A DNA stretch of 9,607 nt from Pseudomonadota bacterium. Its GTDB lineage: Bacteria > Pseudomonadota > Gammaproteobacteria > JAKAQQ01. How positions within the stretch are numbered: position 1 is the first letter of the stretch; every line of letters begins with the position of its first letter. Both the position numbers and the translations under genes were made by a program. Shown here one piece after another: positions 1 to 7,552 of the stretch. The stretch covers positions 1 to 9,607 of the forward strand of contig JAKARN010000043.1 of assembly GCA_021828425.1 (NCBI GenBank). The letters are read 5' to 3'. The notes below the pieces were generated by a model. That model was not told the DNA's origin. It did not search any database and saw nothing but the letters and a program-made list of their open reading frames with translations.

Positions 1-1
1 C

Positions 2-292
2 ACTTCATTGGTTCCTTTCTTTCACAGCAACGAGGATTACGACGAGATCATCTTCTACCATGCCGGGGAATTTTTCTCGCGGGACAACATCCATCCCGGC
101 ATGATGACCCTGCACCCCTCCGGCGTGACGCACGGTCCTCATCCCAAGGCGCTCAAGAACATTTTCGAGCCCAAGGCGGCGGGAACCAATGAAGTGGCGG
201 TCAATGTGGACGCGCGTGATCCCTTGGAAGTGGGAGAAGCCGCCCATGCCATTGAATGGCCGGAGTATGCCGATTCGTGGAAGAAACCCTGA
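2..292 (+). CDS. hmgA: Homogentisate 1,2-dioxygenase, C-terminal 96 residues (5' truncated by window)
   Basis: Non-haem iron enzyme of the cytoplasm that opens the ring of homogentisate to give maleylacetoacetate in tyrosine and phenylalanine catabolism. Only the C-terminal cupin part is present; the reading frame is open from the window edge to TGA at 290-292. Visible residues match the family's iron site: His8 in PFFHSN, an acidic cluster DYDE (Glu15 the likely ligand, allowing one extra residue relative to the human enzyme), and His44 in THGP, with His38 six residues before it as in the human protein. The later stretch around VNVDARDPLEV fits the usual end of the short bacterial (about 380-residue) form. 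The next gene starts 39 bases downstream and encodes a later step of the same pathway, which supports the call. The N-terminal part and the promoter lie outside the window. Confidence 0.93.
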   Translation, partial: TSLVPFFHSNEDYDEIIFYHAGEFFSRDNIHPGMMTLHPSGVTHGPHPKALKNIFEPKAAGTNEVAVNVDARDPLEVGEAAHAIEWPEYADSWKKP

Positions 293-317
293 ACCGATGG
301 GGCGTCTCAGCATTTCC

Positions 318-325
318 AGAGGGAG
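318..325 (+). promoter_or_regulatory. Ribosome binding site that decides the TTG start of fahA
   Basis: AGAGGGAG lies 6 bases before the TTG at 332-334. It is a strong purine-rich Shine-Dalgarno match. No ATG lies in frame near the conserved N-terminus, and translation from TTG gives MKLASVAGDGRDG, the usual start of this hydrolase class. Confidence 0.75.
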
Positions 326-331
326 TCCGGT

Positions 332-1309
332 TTGAAGCTGGCGAGTGTGGCGGGGGATGGGCGCGATGGTTCGCTCGTCGTCGTTTCGACCGACCTGACC
401 CGGATCCGCCGAGTCCCGGAAATCGCCGGCTCGCTCCTTCAGGCACTCGAACAGTGGGTACAGGTCGAGCCGGATTTGCGCCGTGTGGCGGACGCCCTCG
501 AACGGGACCAGGAGGGAGGCGAGCCCTTTCCCGGCACGACGGTCGGCGCTTGTCTGCCCCGTGCTTTCCAGTTTGTTGATGGCAGTGCCTATCTGGCTCA
601 TGTCGAACGGGTGCGTCGGGCCCGGGGTGCGGAGATGCCTCCCAGTTTCAAGGTCGATCCCCTGATGTACCAGGCGGTGAGTGACCGCTTCCTGGGACCC
701 CATGAACCCGTTGCCGTGGCCGATGAGTCCTACGGCATTGATCTCGAGGCCGAAGTGGGTGTGATAGTGGACGATGTTCCGATGGGAGTTTCACCATCGG
801 CCGCGCGGTCGCATATCCGGCTGATCACCCTCATCAACGATGTTTCACTGCGCAACCTCATTCCCGGCGAACTGGCCAAGGGTTTCGGTTTTCTCCAGGG
901 GAAACCCCTGTCTTCACTGGCGGCGGTGGCGGTGACGCCGGACGAGTTCGGCACTGACTGGACCGATGCCCGGGTCCATCGTCCACTTTGTTCCACGATC
1001 AACGGCATCCGGCTCGGAGATCCGGATGCGGGGGTGGATATGCAGTTCGGTTTTGATGAGCTCGTTGCCCATGCCGCCCGGACACGGCCGCTTGGAGCCG
1101 GGACACTCGTGGGCTCGGGAACCGTGGCGAACCAGGATCCAGCCCGAGGTTGTTCCTGTCTCGCGGAGCGACGGGTGCTCGAGATCCTGTCCGGCGGGGA
1201 ACCCCAAACGCCCTTTCTCCGTTTTGGGGACCGGATCCGTATCGAAATGCATGACCGGGATGGCCGCTCCGTTTTCGGTGCCATCGAGCAGAACATTGTC
1301 CGCGCCTGA
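332..1309 (+). CDS. fahA: Fumarylacetoacetate hydrolase (short bacterial class), TTG start
   Basis: Cytoplasmic metal-dependent hydrolase that cleaves fumarylacetoacetate to fumarate and acetoacetate, the last step of tyrosine degradation. The 325-residue product starts MKLASVAGDGRDGSLVVVS, the typical opening of the short FAH class found beside hmgA and maiA; Pseudomonas and eukaryotic enzymes are about 420 residues. Family landmarks: the metal-binding pair Glu139 and Glu141 in DLEAEVG, Asp170 in LINDVSLRN, Asp118 in the MYQAVSDRF segment, FLQGKP at 187-192, the glycine-rich GSGTVANQD at 261-269, and FGDRIRIEM near the end. The usual NDW(S/T) segment reads NDVSLRN here, a mild deviation. The TTG start is set by a good Shine-Dalgarno at 318-325. 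The 3' end overlaps maiA by 14 bases if maiA begins at 1296. FAH-fold proteins include other hydrolases and decarboxylases, but the pathway context makes this function very likely. Confidence 0.93.
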   Translation: MKLASVAGDGRDGSLVVVSTDLTRIRRVPEIAGSLLQALEQWVQVEPDLRRVADALERDQEGGEPFPGTTVGACLPRAFQFVDGSAYLAHVERVRRARGAEMPPSFKVDPLMYQAVSDRFLGPHEPVAVADESYGIDLEAEVGVIVDDVPMGVSPSAARSHIRLITLINDVSLRNLIPGELAKGFGFLQGKPLSSLAAVAVTPDEFGTDWTDARVHRPLCSTINGIRLGDPDAGVDMQFGFDELVAHAARTRPLGAGTLVGSGTVANQDPARGCSCLAERRVLEILSGGEPQTPFLRFGDRIRIEMHDRDGRSVFGAIEQNIVRA

Positions 1310-1964
1310 TTCCGGTCTGGAACTCTACGGCTACTTCCGTAGTTCGGCCGCCTGGCGGGTCCGGATCGGACTCCGTTACAAGGGAATCCAAGCCATCCAT
1401 CATGGCGTGCATCTCCTTCGTGACGGTGGCGAACAGCACACCCAGGCTTACCGTGCCCTCAACCCGCTTGGACTCGTTCCGACCCTGATTGATCAAAAGC
1501 TTGTGCTGACCCAGTCGATGGCAATTCTCGAATACCTCGAAGAAAGCCACCCGGCCCCCCCTCTCCTGCCCCGGGACCCGGTTGCCCGGGCGCAGGTCCG
1601 GAGCTGGGCCCAAGCCATTGCCTGCGACATCCATCCGCTCAACAACTTGCGGGTCCTCCAGTATCTGGAGCGTGAGTTGCACCAGCCCGAGCCTGCCCGC
1701 CGGGTCTGGTACCGTCACTGGGTCATCCTCGGACTGGAAGCCCTCGAACTCGAGATTTCGCGAATCCGCCCCGACGATCGCTTTTGCTGGGGTGAGACAC
1801 CGACTCTGGCCGATGTTTGCCTCGTACCCCAGCTTTACAACGCCCGGCGTTACGAGGTTGAGCTTGCACCATACCCCCGACTGTGTCGGGTAGAACGAGC
1901 CTGCTATGAACTCGAAGCGTTCGCCCTGACCCACCCCGACCACCAACCCGACGCCCCCCAGTGA
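1296..1964 (+). CDS. maiA: Maleylacetoacetate isomerase (zeta-class glutathione S-transferase), probable TTG start
   Basis: Glutathione-dependent cis-trans isomerase converting maleylacetoacetate to fumarylacetoacetate, between HmgA and FahA in the pathway. The 222-residue product (family about 210-220) has the zeta-class N-terminal thioredoxin-fold motif YFRSSAAWRVRIGL at residues 12-25, with the serine pair that activates glutathione, then NPLGLVPTL, the glutathione-contact segment LTQSMAILEYLEE at 71-83, and the helical-domain signature DIHPLNNLRVL at 111-121. The C-terminus HPDHQPDA is also typical. The start is uncertain. TTG 1296 places the conserved LYGYFRSSA motif at residue 10 and overlaps fahA by 14 bases. 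CTG 1317 would start right at that motif, and ATG 1251 adds 15 residues unlike the family and has no Shine-Dalgarno. The stop overlaps the next gene by 4 bases, suggesting translational coupling. Confidence 0.93.
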   Translation: MSAPDSGLELYGYFRSSAAWRVRIGLRYKGIQAIHHGVHLLRDGGEQHTQAYRALNPLGLVPTLIDQKLVLTQSMAILEYLEESHPAPPLLPRDPVARAQVRSWAQAIACDIHPLNNLRVLQYLERELHQPEPARRVWYRHWVILGLEALELEISRIRPDDRFCWGETPTLADVCLVPQLYNARRYEVELAPYPRLCRVERACYELEAFALTHPDHQPDAPQ

Positions 1965-4399
1965 CTCAGATGGTTCCCCTCTGGTCATTCGGTGGGTTTT
2001 GGCTCGGACTGGCACTGGTCGGCATGGTCTTTGCCCTCTACTGGGGCTGGTCGCGCTGGCTTTGGGGATCGGGCTTGATGCTCCTCCTGTTCGGGGCCAC
2101 GATCTTTTGGCAGACGGCCTGGTTCAACCTGCTTCTGGTCTGGATCCTGATCCTCTCTTTCCTGTTGGCGGTCAATCTGCCGGAACTCCGGAGGTGGATC
2201 GTGACCGGCCGCCTCTACCACCGGTATCGCCAGCGGGTCCTTCCGTCCAACCTCGGGTCAAGGCTCTCCATCGAACCCACGATTGGTTGGTTTGCCGATT
2301 TCGCGACAGACCATCTGCGGCTTGCACGAGCCCCGCCTCGGACCTCGCCCCCGGCCCCGAACGAGGAAGAGCGAGCATGGCTCGAATCCTTTCCCGAAAG
2401 GCTCGAGGCCTGCCTGCAATCGTTGCCGGCGCGGGATCTCGCTCCGCGGAGCGGGGGCTGGGCCAGTGCCTTTGCCGATCTCGGATTATGGCGGTTGGTG
2501 CTTTCTCGGGAGGCTCGGGGCCCTGCGATTTCGATGGCGGGCAAGATGCGCGTTCTGGCTCAGCTTGCAGCACGGGAACCCGCGTGGGCGCTGTTGGCCG
2601 CCCGGACCGTCTTTTCCGGCAGTTACGAGTTGCTGGCCTTATTGGCCGGGCAGGCTCCCGCACCGCCGGTCCTCGACCGGCTGGCCACGGGTGAAAGCGT
2701 GGCTGCACTGGTGGACTGGACACCCTCGGAGCATGCCCTGCGACCCGGAGGAGGTGTGGTGGAGCGGGCACGCTTCGGTGAGCGTGACAACGTGCTGGGG
2801 GTCAGGCTTGGGGGCGAACAATGGGGAACCTGGATGGCCGAGGGCATCGATCTTGTGCTGCTGGCCTTCCGCCTGTCCGACCCGCAGCACCTCCTGGATG
2901 ACCGGGGAGATCAACCGCGGGTGGCGATTGCGCTTCTCGATCGTGCAAATCCGTGCTTGGATTGGCATCTCATGGCGCGTCGTGGGGGACTCGAGGCCTA
3001 CCGGCTTCGGATGACCCCAACCTTCCTGCCTTGGGATCAGATTCTCGTGGTCCAGGGGGCGGCGATGAATCGTGACCCGCTGGAATCCTTCCGCCGCTTT
3101 TTCCGGGATCGTATGGAACTCAATCGACGGGCCATGACGCTGGGTGTGGCCCAGGCCTTTCTCGATGAGGCCAGCCGCTGGACGACATTCCTCGAGGCCG
3201 GATCCCAATCGGTGGCTCCGCCCCGTCCAGCCGACCTGGCGGCAGGGGTGGAGATGGTCTGGGCAGTCGATCAGCGTGTCCATGCGGAGCTCCTGTACTG
3301 GCAGGAACCGTTCGGCCGGCCGGTGGAACTATCCGTTTTTGATCCGGATGACGCACCCGATCTGCTCTCCCGCCTGTTGCGGGGGCACGCCGCTATCTTG
3401 GGTGCTCCGGGTCTTGCCGGGCCTTTCGGACGCCTGACCGAGGAGCGGGCCCGGCTCATCCTCTGGATTGAGGCCGGTCTCTTTTCCGGAACCGGCCAGC
3501 GGGATGAGCGGGACCCGGACGGATTGCTCGCCGCGCTGCATGGTATGGCTAGCCAGGAACGGCAGGCGCTTCAAAAGACGCTCGCCAAAGCGGGAGAAGA
3601 ACAGTTCGACCGATTGATGACTGCACATGTCGGGCGGTTTCTGCATCATGCCACCCGGGCCCTGATCCGGACTTTGCTCCCACTGGTGTTGCCCCTGAGA
3701 ACGGGTCAGCGGGACCGGACCGGCCTGCAGGCGGCGCGTCGCCTGGCCCGTGCCTCCTCGGTTTTCTCCTTTCTCCTGGATGCCTACTACCTGACCGGCG
3801 AGGGTTTGATGGAAGGGCCATCGAAGGGAAAGATGATCGAGGCAGCCTGCCAGGCGCTGTCGGAAGGGTTTTCCGCGAGTCAGTCCTTGGAGAACTGGCG
3901 GCAGCGCCCGTCGGATGATCCGCTCCGGACGGTTGAAGCCACGAGGCTCGGCGGATGTATGGGACGAATGGAGGAGGCGATTGATCGGGTCCGTGCCGAG
4001 TTTCCCCCCGGTCACCTGAGAAGCTGGGTTCATCTCATTCTGTTCAGGAGATTGCGCCGTCGCTCAAGTCCCCGTGCCAGCCGGATGGCGCTCGCTGACC
4101 TGGTTCGTTTTCCCGGCGCCGGGCGGAATACCCTGCTGTATCTCCGCCCCCGGACCGAGGATGCTCCACTGGGATCCGGAAAGGGGCTTTTCGAGAGCTT
4201 GGCCGCAGTGGTGCCCATAGTTTCACGGCTCCGGGTCGCAGTTGAGCAGGGATTGATTGGTGGGGCGACCCCCCAGGAGATTCTCTCCCAGGCGGTGGCC
4301 CGGGGACTCCTCAGCGAACCGGAAAGCAGGGAGATCCAGGCGGCCTGGACAGGGCTCCGGTCCTGGCTTGAAACCGGGACCGCGCTCCCCGGAACATGA
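1961..4399 (+). CDS. FadE-like membrane acyl-CoA dehydrogenase homologue with degenerate catalytic motifs
   Basis: This 812-residue protein is close in length to E. coli FadE (814), and most of it can be followed against FadE from memory. Three hydrophobic segments (about 7-28, 34-50 and 53-72) are followed by a basic stretch resembling the FadE membrane anchor. A PNEEERAWL helix lies near 133-141. AFRLSDPQHLL at 302-312 closely matches FadE AFKLSDPEKLL. FDRLMTAHVGRF from 549 begins a C-terminal domain like the FadE-specific one (DUF1974 type), ending in a GLL-rich helix near 782. Signature dehydrogenase motifs are missing. FadE EYGG is REARG (183-187), the flavin-contacting LTSPEAGSD segment is VDWTPSEHALRPGG (251-264), and the GGxG segment appears as GHAAILG (475-481). 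A catalytic Glu may survive as Glu504 in LWIEAG, but the alignment there is loose. GTG 1961 overlaps the maiA stop; ATG 1970 is an alternative start. A pseudoenzyme or a strongly diverged dehydrogenase is inferred; its substrate is unknown. Confidence 0.75.
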   Translation: MTQMVPLWSFGGFWLGLALVGMVFALYWGWSRWLWGSGLMLLLFGATIFWQTAWFNLLLVWILILSFLLAVNLPELRRWIVTGRLYHRYRQRVLPSNLGSRLSIEPTIGWFADFATDHLRLARAPPRTSPPAPNEEERAWLESFPERLEACLQSLPARDLAPRSGGWASAFADLGLWRLVLSREARGPAISMAGKMRVLAQLAAREPAWALLAARTVFSGSYELLALLAGQAPAPPVLDRLATGESVAALVDWTPSEHALRPGGGVVERARFGERDNVLGVRLGGEQWGTWMAEGIDLVLLAFRLSDPQHLLDDRGDQPRVAIALLDRANPCLDWHLMARRGGLEAYRLRMTPTFLPWDQILVVQGAAMNRDPLESFRRFFRDRMELNRRAMTLGVAQAFLDEASRWTTFLEAGSQSVAPPRPADLAAGVEMVWAVDQRVHAELLYWQEPFGRPVELSVFDPDDAPDLLSRLLRGHAAILGAPGLAGPFGRLTEERARLILWIEAGLFSGTGQRDERDPDGLLAALHGMASQERQALQKTLAKAGEEQFDRLMTAHVGRFLHHATRALIRTLLPLVLPLRTGQRDRTGLQAARRLARASSVFSFLLDAYYLTGEGLMEGPSKGKMIEAACQALSEGFSASQSLENWRQRPSDDPLRTVEATRLGGCMGRMEEAIDRVRAEFPPGHLRSWVHLILFRRLRRRSSPRASRMALADLVRFPGAGRNTLLYLRPRTEDAPLGSGKGLFESLAAVVPIVSRLRVAVEQGLIGGATPQEILSQAVARGLLSEPESREIQAAWTGLRSWLETGTALPGT

Positions 4400-4493
4400 A
4401 CCGCCCCCCCAGGTTTTGAATTTCTGATTTAAAAAATCGGATTGATCCACGTGTGGCTGATGCGCACGGTGAGGACCGGTTCGTCGGATCCAC
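4400..4493. other. Convergent intergenic gap between the FadE-like gene and pilR
   Basis: A 94-base gap between two converging genes. It opens with a run of C residues, then an AT-rich patch (about 4416-4446) with an A6 run (T6 when read toward the end of the pilR transcript), then CCACGTGTGG at 4448-4457 and an imperfect, bulged hairpin (GGACCG with CGGATCC, about 4473-4491). No hairpin stands directly before a T tract on either strand, so a bidirectional terminator is expected from context but not demonstrated. Confidence 0.5.
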
Positions 4494-5822
4494 TTAATCG
4501 ATGCCGAGTTTTTTGAGCCGGTAGCGGAACTGCCGGAAACTGATGCCCAAATGGTGCGCTGCCGCGGTCTTGTTGCCCTGGCTTTCGCGCAGGGCCTGAA
4601 GGATGCGTTCCTTCTCGACCTCCTCAAGGTACGCGGGCAGGGGACGCAGGTCCGCCCGTTCGGGAATCGGGGTCCGCTCGGTTTTTCGCAGTCGGATGTC
4701 GTCCCCATGGATCACTTCACCTTCACAGAGGGTGAGTGCCCGTTCCAGGATATTTTCCAGTTCGCGGATATTGCCCGGATAGTCGTAGGACTGGAGTCGT
4801 GACAGGGCGTCTGGTGCCAGCGTGATGGGTCGGTCCAAAGCCAGGCGGGCAACCAGTGCAGGGGCAATTTGCGCGATGTCATCCAGTCGTTTCCTCAACG
4901 GCGGCACGAACATCTCGATCACAACCAGCCGGTAGTACAAATCCTCGCGGAAACGGCCCTGGGCTACGGCTTCGTGCAGGTTGCGGTGCGAGGCCGAAAT
5001 GATCCGGACATCCACCGGGATCTCTTGCGACATCCCCAAGGGACGGATGGTTTTTTCCTGCATGAAGCGTAGGAGCTTGACCTGCATCGTCAAAGGAAGC
5101 TCGGCGACCTCGTCCAAGAACAGGCTGCCTCCCTCGGCACTCCGGATAAGCCCCAGTTGATCCGAAACAGCCCCTGTGAAGGCTCCTCGCTTATACCCGA
5201 ACAACTCGCTTTCGAGTAGTTCACCCGGGATTGCCCCGCAGTTGATCGGAACGAAGGGCCGGTCGTGGCGGGGTCCGTTGGCATGTATGAGCCGGCTGAC
5301 CAGCTCCTTGCCGGTGCCGGTTTCTCCATGAATGTGGACCGGTGCCTGGCTTCGGGCCACCCGGAGGATCATTGAGCGGAGTTCCTGGATGGTCGGGTGT
5401 TCGCCGATCAGGAGGTTGCCGGAGAGGGGTTGCCCGCGAGCCATGCGGATGGCACTGGTCACGAGTTGCCGAAGCACGGTGAGATCGACCGGTTTGGTCA
5501 AAAAATCGAAAGCGCCGAGTTTGAGGGCGCGGACCGCGATTTCAATGCTGGCATGAGCCGTGAGAACTGCCACTGTGGTGTCGGGGGTGTTTTGGGCGAT
5601 CCACTCCACGAGATCCAACCCATCGCCATCTGGCAGTTTGAGATCAAGGAGACAGAACGCGTACTTTCCATCGCGTAGTTCCCGTCGCGCGTCTTCCAGG
5701 GTTCCTGCGCTTGCGCTCAGGATCCCCATCCGCTTGAGGGTGAGACCAATCAGTTCGACCAGATCGGGTTCATCGTCAACAATGAGGATCCGCGGGGGAC
5801 TTGCTGGATCAGGCGGGTTCAT
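4494..5822 (-). CDS. pilR: PilR-type sigma-54-dependent response regulator
   Basis: NtrC-family activator that, once phosphorylated by PilS, drives sigma-54 RNA polymerase at the type IV pilin promoter in Pseudomonas-like bacteria. The 442-residue protein has the full three-domain layout. The receiver domain (about 11-125) has the acidic pair Asp16-Asp17, phosphoacceptor Asp60 in LLDLKLPD and Lys110 in FLTKP. The AAA+ domain (about 138-365) has Walker A GETGTGKE at 166-173, the sigma-54 contact loop GAFTGA at 213-218, and Walker [10 protein letters not shown] at 231-239. The Fis-type helix-turn-helix (about 400-442) reads [26 protein letters not shown], whose end is close to PilR and distinguishes it from NtrC or AtoC. 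The ATG overlaps the pilS stop as ATGA and lacks a clear Shine-Dalgarno, so coupling to pilS is likely. Stop is TAA. All key residues are present. Its classical target gene pilA is not in the window. Confidence 0.94.
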   Translation of the reverse strand: MNPPDPASPPRILIVDDEPDLVELIGLTLKRMGILSASAGTLEDARRELRDGKYAFCLLDLKLPDGDGLDLVEWIAQNTPDTTVAVLTAHASIEIAVRALKLGAFDFLTKPVDLTVLRQLVTSAIRMARGQPLSGNLLIGEHPTIQELRSMILRVARSQAPVHIHGETGTGKELVSRLIHANGPRHDRPFVPINCGAIPGELLESELFGYKRGAFTGAVSDQLGLIRSAEGGSLFLDEVAELPLTMQVKLLRFMQEKTIRPLGMSQEIPVDVRIISASHRNLHEAVAQGRFREDLYYRLVVIEMFVPPLRKRLDDIAQIAPALVARLALDRPITLAPDALSRLQSYDYPGNIRELENILERALTLCEGEVIHGDDIRLRKTERTPIPERADLRPLPAYLEEVEKERILQALRESQGNKTAAAHHLGISFRQFRYRLKKLGID

Positions 5823-7489
5823 AAGGGGGGTGCCACTGGCTGGGGGTCGGAGAAAAGGATGTAGAACTCGCTTCCGCCGCTTTTTCGCTTACGGTAATGC
5901 AGGCTCAGCCCATTCAGCGTGCAGAGTTCGCGTGCGATAAACAGACCCAATCCGGTCCCTTGGGGGGAGGTGCTGTAGAAAGGATCATAAATCCGTTCGA
6001 GCAGGTTTTCCGGGATTCCCGGTCCCCGATCCAGGACACCCAGGCGCACCTGCCCCTTCCGATGTTGCCGATCCAAGCGGAAGAGAACCAGAGTCCGTCC
6101 CGACCGGCTTGGAGAAGCGCCGTGGGTCAAGGCGTTCTCAGCCAGGTTCCAGACAATCTGGTGCAACAAGTCCGGGCTCACCTGTGCCTCGAGGTGCTTT
6201 TCGAACTCGACCGACCGGATTTGGCCGGAGGATGGAGTCATGCCGTGACGGCTTGCGAATTCCTCCATGAACCCCCCGAGCCAAATGCCCAGTTCTAGGG
6301 GTTGTGCCGGACGGGTGGTGGGTCGCGAGAGGGTCAGGATGTTGCCGATGACGCGGTTCAGTCGTTCGACTTGGTCGAGGGTAATCTGGTTGAGCCGCCG
6401 GTCTTCGGGATCGAGATGCTGGGACTCGTGGAGCAACTGGGCCGCGTGACGGATCGCGGCCAGCGGGTTTCTGATCTCATGGGCAATGGCGGCCGTGAGT
6501 CGGCCCATGGCCTGTAGCTTCAGTTCATGCATTTTGGACTCGAGCTGGCTCAGGTCCTCAAGGGTCAGGATGGCACCCTGTTGACCAATCGGTCGGAGGT
6601 CGGGCAAGACCGACCGACCGACTGGCGTGATGACGGGGGAAGCCACCCGGGGTTGGTTGCTCTTCTGGCTTTTTAGGAAGCGAAGCAGGTTCCGGGCGTG
6701 AGGATTGGGATCCACGCCCGGGAGGCTCAGCAATTGGGCAGCGGCTGCATTGAAGAACCGGACCCGGTCCTCGCGGTCGAAAATCACAACCCCGGTTGGC
6801 ATCCGCTGGACCAGATAGGCATTGAGTTCGGACAGGTTGTCCAGGTCCAGTTTTTGGCGGGCGAGGATGGTTTCGGTGATTCGGACCCGGTTCGCCAGCG
6901 AATACAGGATCAGCGTAATCAGAAAGAACAGGATGGAAAACAGGGCGGCATGAAGCAATGGATTGGTTCCCTGACCCGCCAGCCACTTCTCAAAGCTGCG
7001 CGCGAGGACGAAAACACTGGTGAGCGAGGCCAGTGCGAGACTCCCCTCGAGATTCAGGATTGATGCCGCAACCCCCAATGGAATCATGAAGAGGTTACTG
7101 GTGAGCAGCCATTCCGCGGCTAAATGGCCTTGTGCCAGTGCGGCAATGAAAGCCAGGTCCGTAACCGGTCCCAGGAGGGGTTCCCATCGTCGCAGGCGGG
7201 CAGGCAGGGCGAGCCTCAGGCCCAAGAGCAGCAGGCTCCAGAGCAGGTATCCGCCCGCCATCCACTGCAACCGCTGGACTGCGGTTCCGGACAGGGGGAA
7301 CCAGCTGGAGCGAGCGATGGTGGCGAGAAGGAGGAGGAACCCCATCATGAACCGGTAGGCGGTGAGGATCCACAGCAGGCGGCGGGTGCGTTGAGGGTTG
7401 GAGTGCCCGCTCCGTTCCTTTTGGAGCAGGGAGGTCGAGGGTGCTGCCTCGGGAGTTGTGGAGAGGAGTGGTGGTGGGGAGTCAGCCAT
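5819..7489 (-). CDS. pilS: PilS-type membrane sensor histidine kinase
   Basis: Inner-membrane sensor kinase that phosphorylates PilR; in Pseudomonas it senses pilin in the membrane and tunes pilA expression. From ATG 7489 the protein is 556 residues (PilS about 530). It has a proline-rich cytoplasmic N-tail, about six hydrophobic segments between residues 38 and 200, a PAS-like domain beginning at SELNAYLVQRMPTGVVIFD (about 220-310), the dimerisation and phosphoacceptor box AIAHEIRNPL with His337, and a catalytic ATP domain with N box NLAENAL (Asn452), G1 DRGPG (487-491) and G2 GTGLGL (511-516). The LSELNAYLVQRM and HAAQLLHES segments are close to Pseudomonas PilS. The start is uncertain. The frame stays open to ATG 7642, but that would overlap sucC; ATG 7534 and 7528 fall inside a strong inverted repeat. 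ATG 7489 lies 28 bases below a possible start of transcription but has no good Shine-Dalgarno. Confidence 0.92.
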   Translation of the reverse strand: MADSPPPLLSTTPEAAPSTSLLQKERSGHSNPQRTRRLLWILTAYRFMMGFLLLLATIARSSWFPLSGTAVQRLQWMAGGYLLWSLLLLGLRLALPARLRRWEPLLGPVTDLAFIAALAQGHLAAEWLLTSNLFMIPLGVAASILNLEGSLALASLTSVFVLARSFEKWLAGQGTNPLLHAALFSILFFLITLILYSLANRVRITETILARQKLDLDNLSELNAYLVQRMPTGVVIFDREDRVRFFNAAAAQLLSLPGVDPNPHARNLLRFLKSQKSNQPRVASPVITPVGRSVLPDLRPIGQQGAILTLEDLSQLESKMHELKLQAMGRLTAAIAHEIRNPLAAIRHAAQLLHESQHLDPEDRRLNQITLDQVERLNRVIGNILTLSRPTTRPAQPLELGIWLGGFMEEFASRHGMTPSSGQIRSVEFEKHLEAQVSPDLLHQIVWNLAENALTHGASPSRSGRTLVLFRLDRQHRKGQVRLGVLDRGPGIPENLLERIYDPFYSTSPQGTGLGLFIARELCTLNGLSLHYRKRKSGGSEFYILFSDPQPVAPPL

Positions 7490-7513
7490 TCCGTCAGGCC
7501 GGTTCGGGCAATC

Positions 7514-7541
7514 GGTGGGAATGATCATACACATTCCCGCC
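7514..7541. promoter_or_regulatory. Inverted repeat (possible operator or 5' hairpin) in the divergent pilS-sucC gap
   Basis: GGGAATG at 7517-7523 and CATTCCC at 7532-7538 are perfect 7-base inverted arms around an 8-base spacer. The symmetry continues outward through a T/G mismatch (7516 with 7539, a wobble pair if in RNA) and two more G-C pairs (7514-7515 with 7540-7541). The arm centres are 15 bases apart. The spacer contains TATGAT on the minus strand, a possible -10 box for pilS. This is the expected geometry of a dimeric repressor or activator site, but the binding protein is unknown and an RNA hairpin is also possible. Confidence 0.5.
7524..7529 (-). promoter_or_regulatory. Possible -10 box for pilS
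   Basis: Read on the minus strand the bases are TATGAT, five of six matching the sigma-70 -10 consensus. No convincing -35 lies 16-18 bases upstream, so the promoter would be weak or activator-dependent. A transcript would begin near 7517, about 28 bases before ATG 7489, which is one reason for choosing that pilS start. Confidence 0.25.
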
Positions 7542-7552
7542 CGAAGAGCGCA

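Noticed and set aside
999..2015. Long minus-strand open frame of 338 codons opposite fahA and maiA
   Set aside because: High GC produces long antisense frames. The plus-strand genes are clear family members, and the antisense product shows no recognisable domain.
2012..2026. TGGCAC followed by GGCA resembling a sigma-54 -24/-12 promoter
   Set aside because: It lies within the membrane-anchor codons of the FadE-like gene, the -12 element is poor (GGCA rather than TTGC), and it points at no gene start.
2639..3283. Antisense frames within the FadE-like gene
   Set aside because: Low-complexity Pro/Arg/Gly-rich translations typical of shadow frames; the plus frame gives FadE-like helices throughout.
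1961..4399. Reading the FadE-like gene as a decayed pseudogene
   Set aside because: The frame is uninterrupted over 812 codons, the length matches FadE, and domain landmarks are in order. Loss is restricted to active-site motifs, which suggests functional change rather than decay.
4400..4493. Rho-independent terminator between the convergent genes
   Set aside because: CCACGTGTGG has a loop too tight to form, the imperfect GGACCG/CGGATCC hairpin is bulged, and neither is followed directly by a T tract on either strand.
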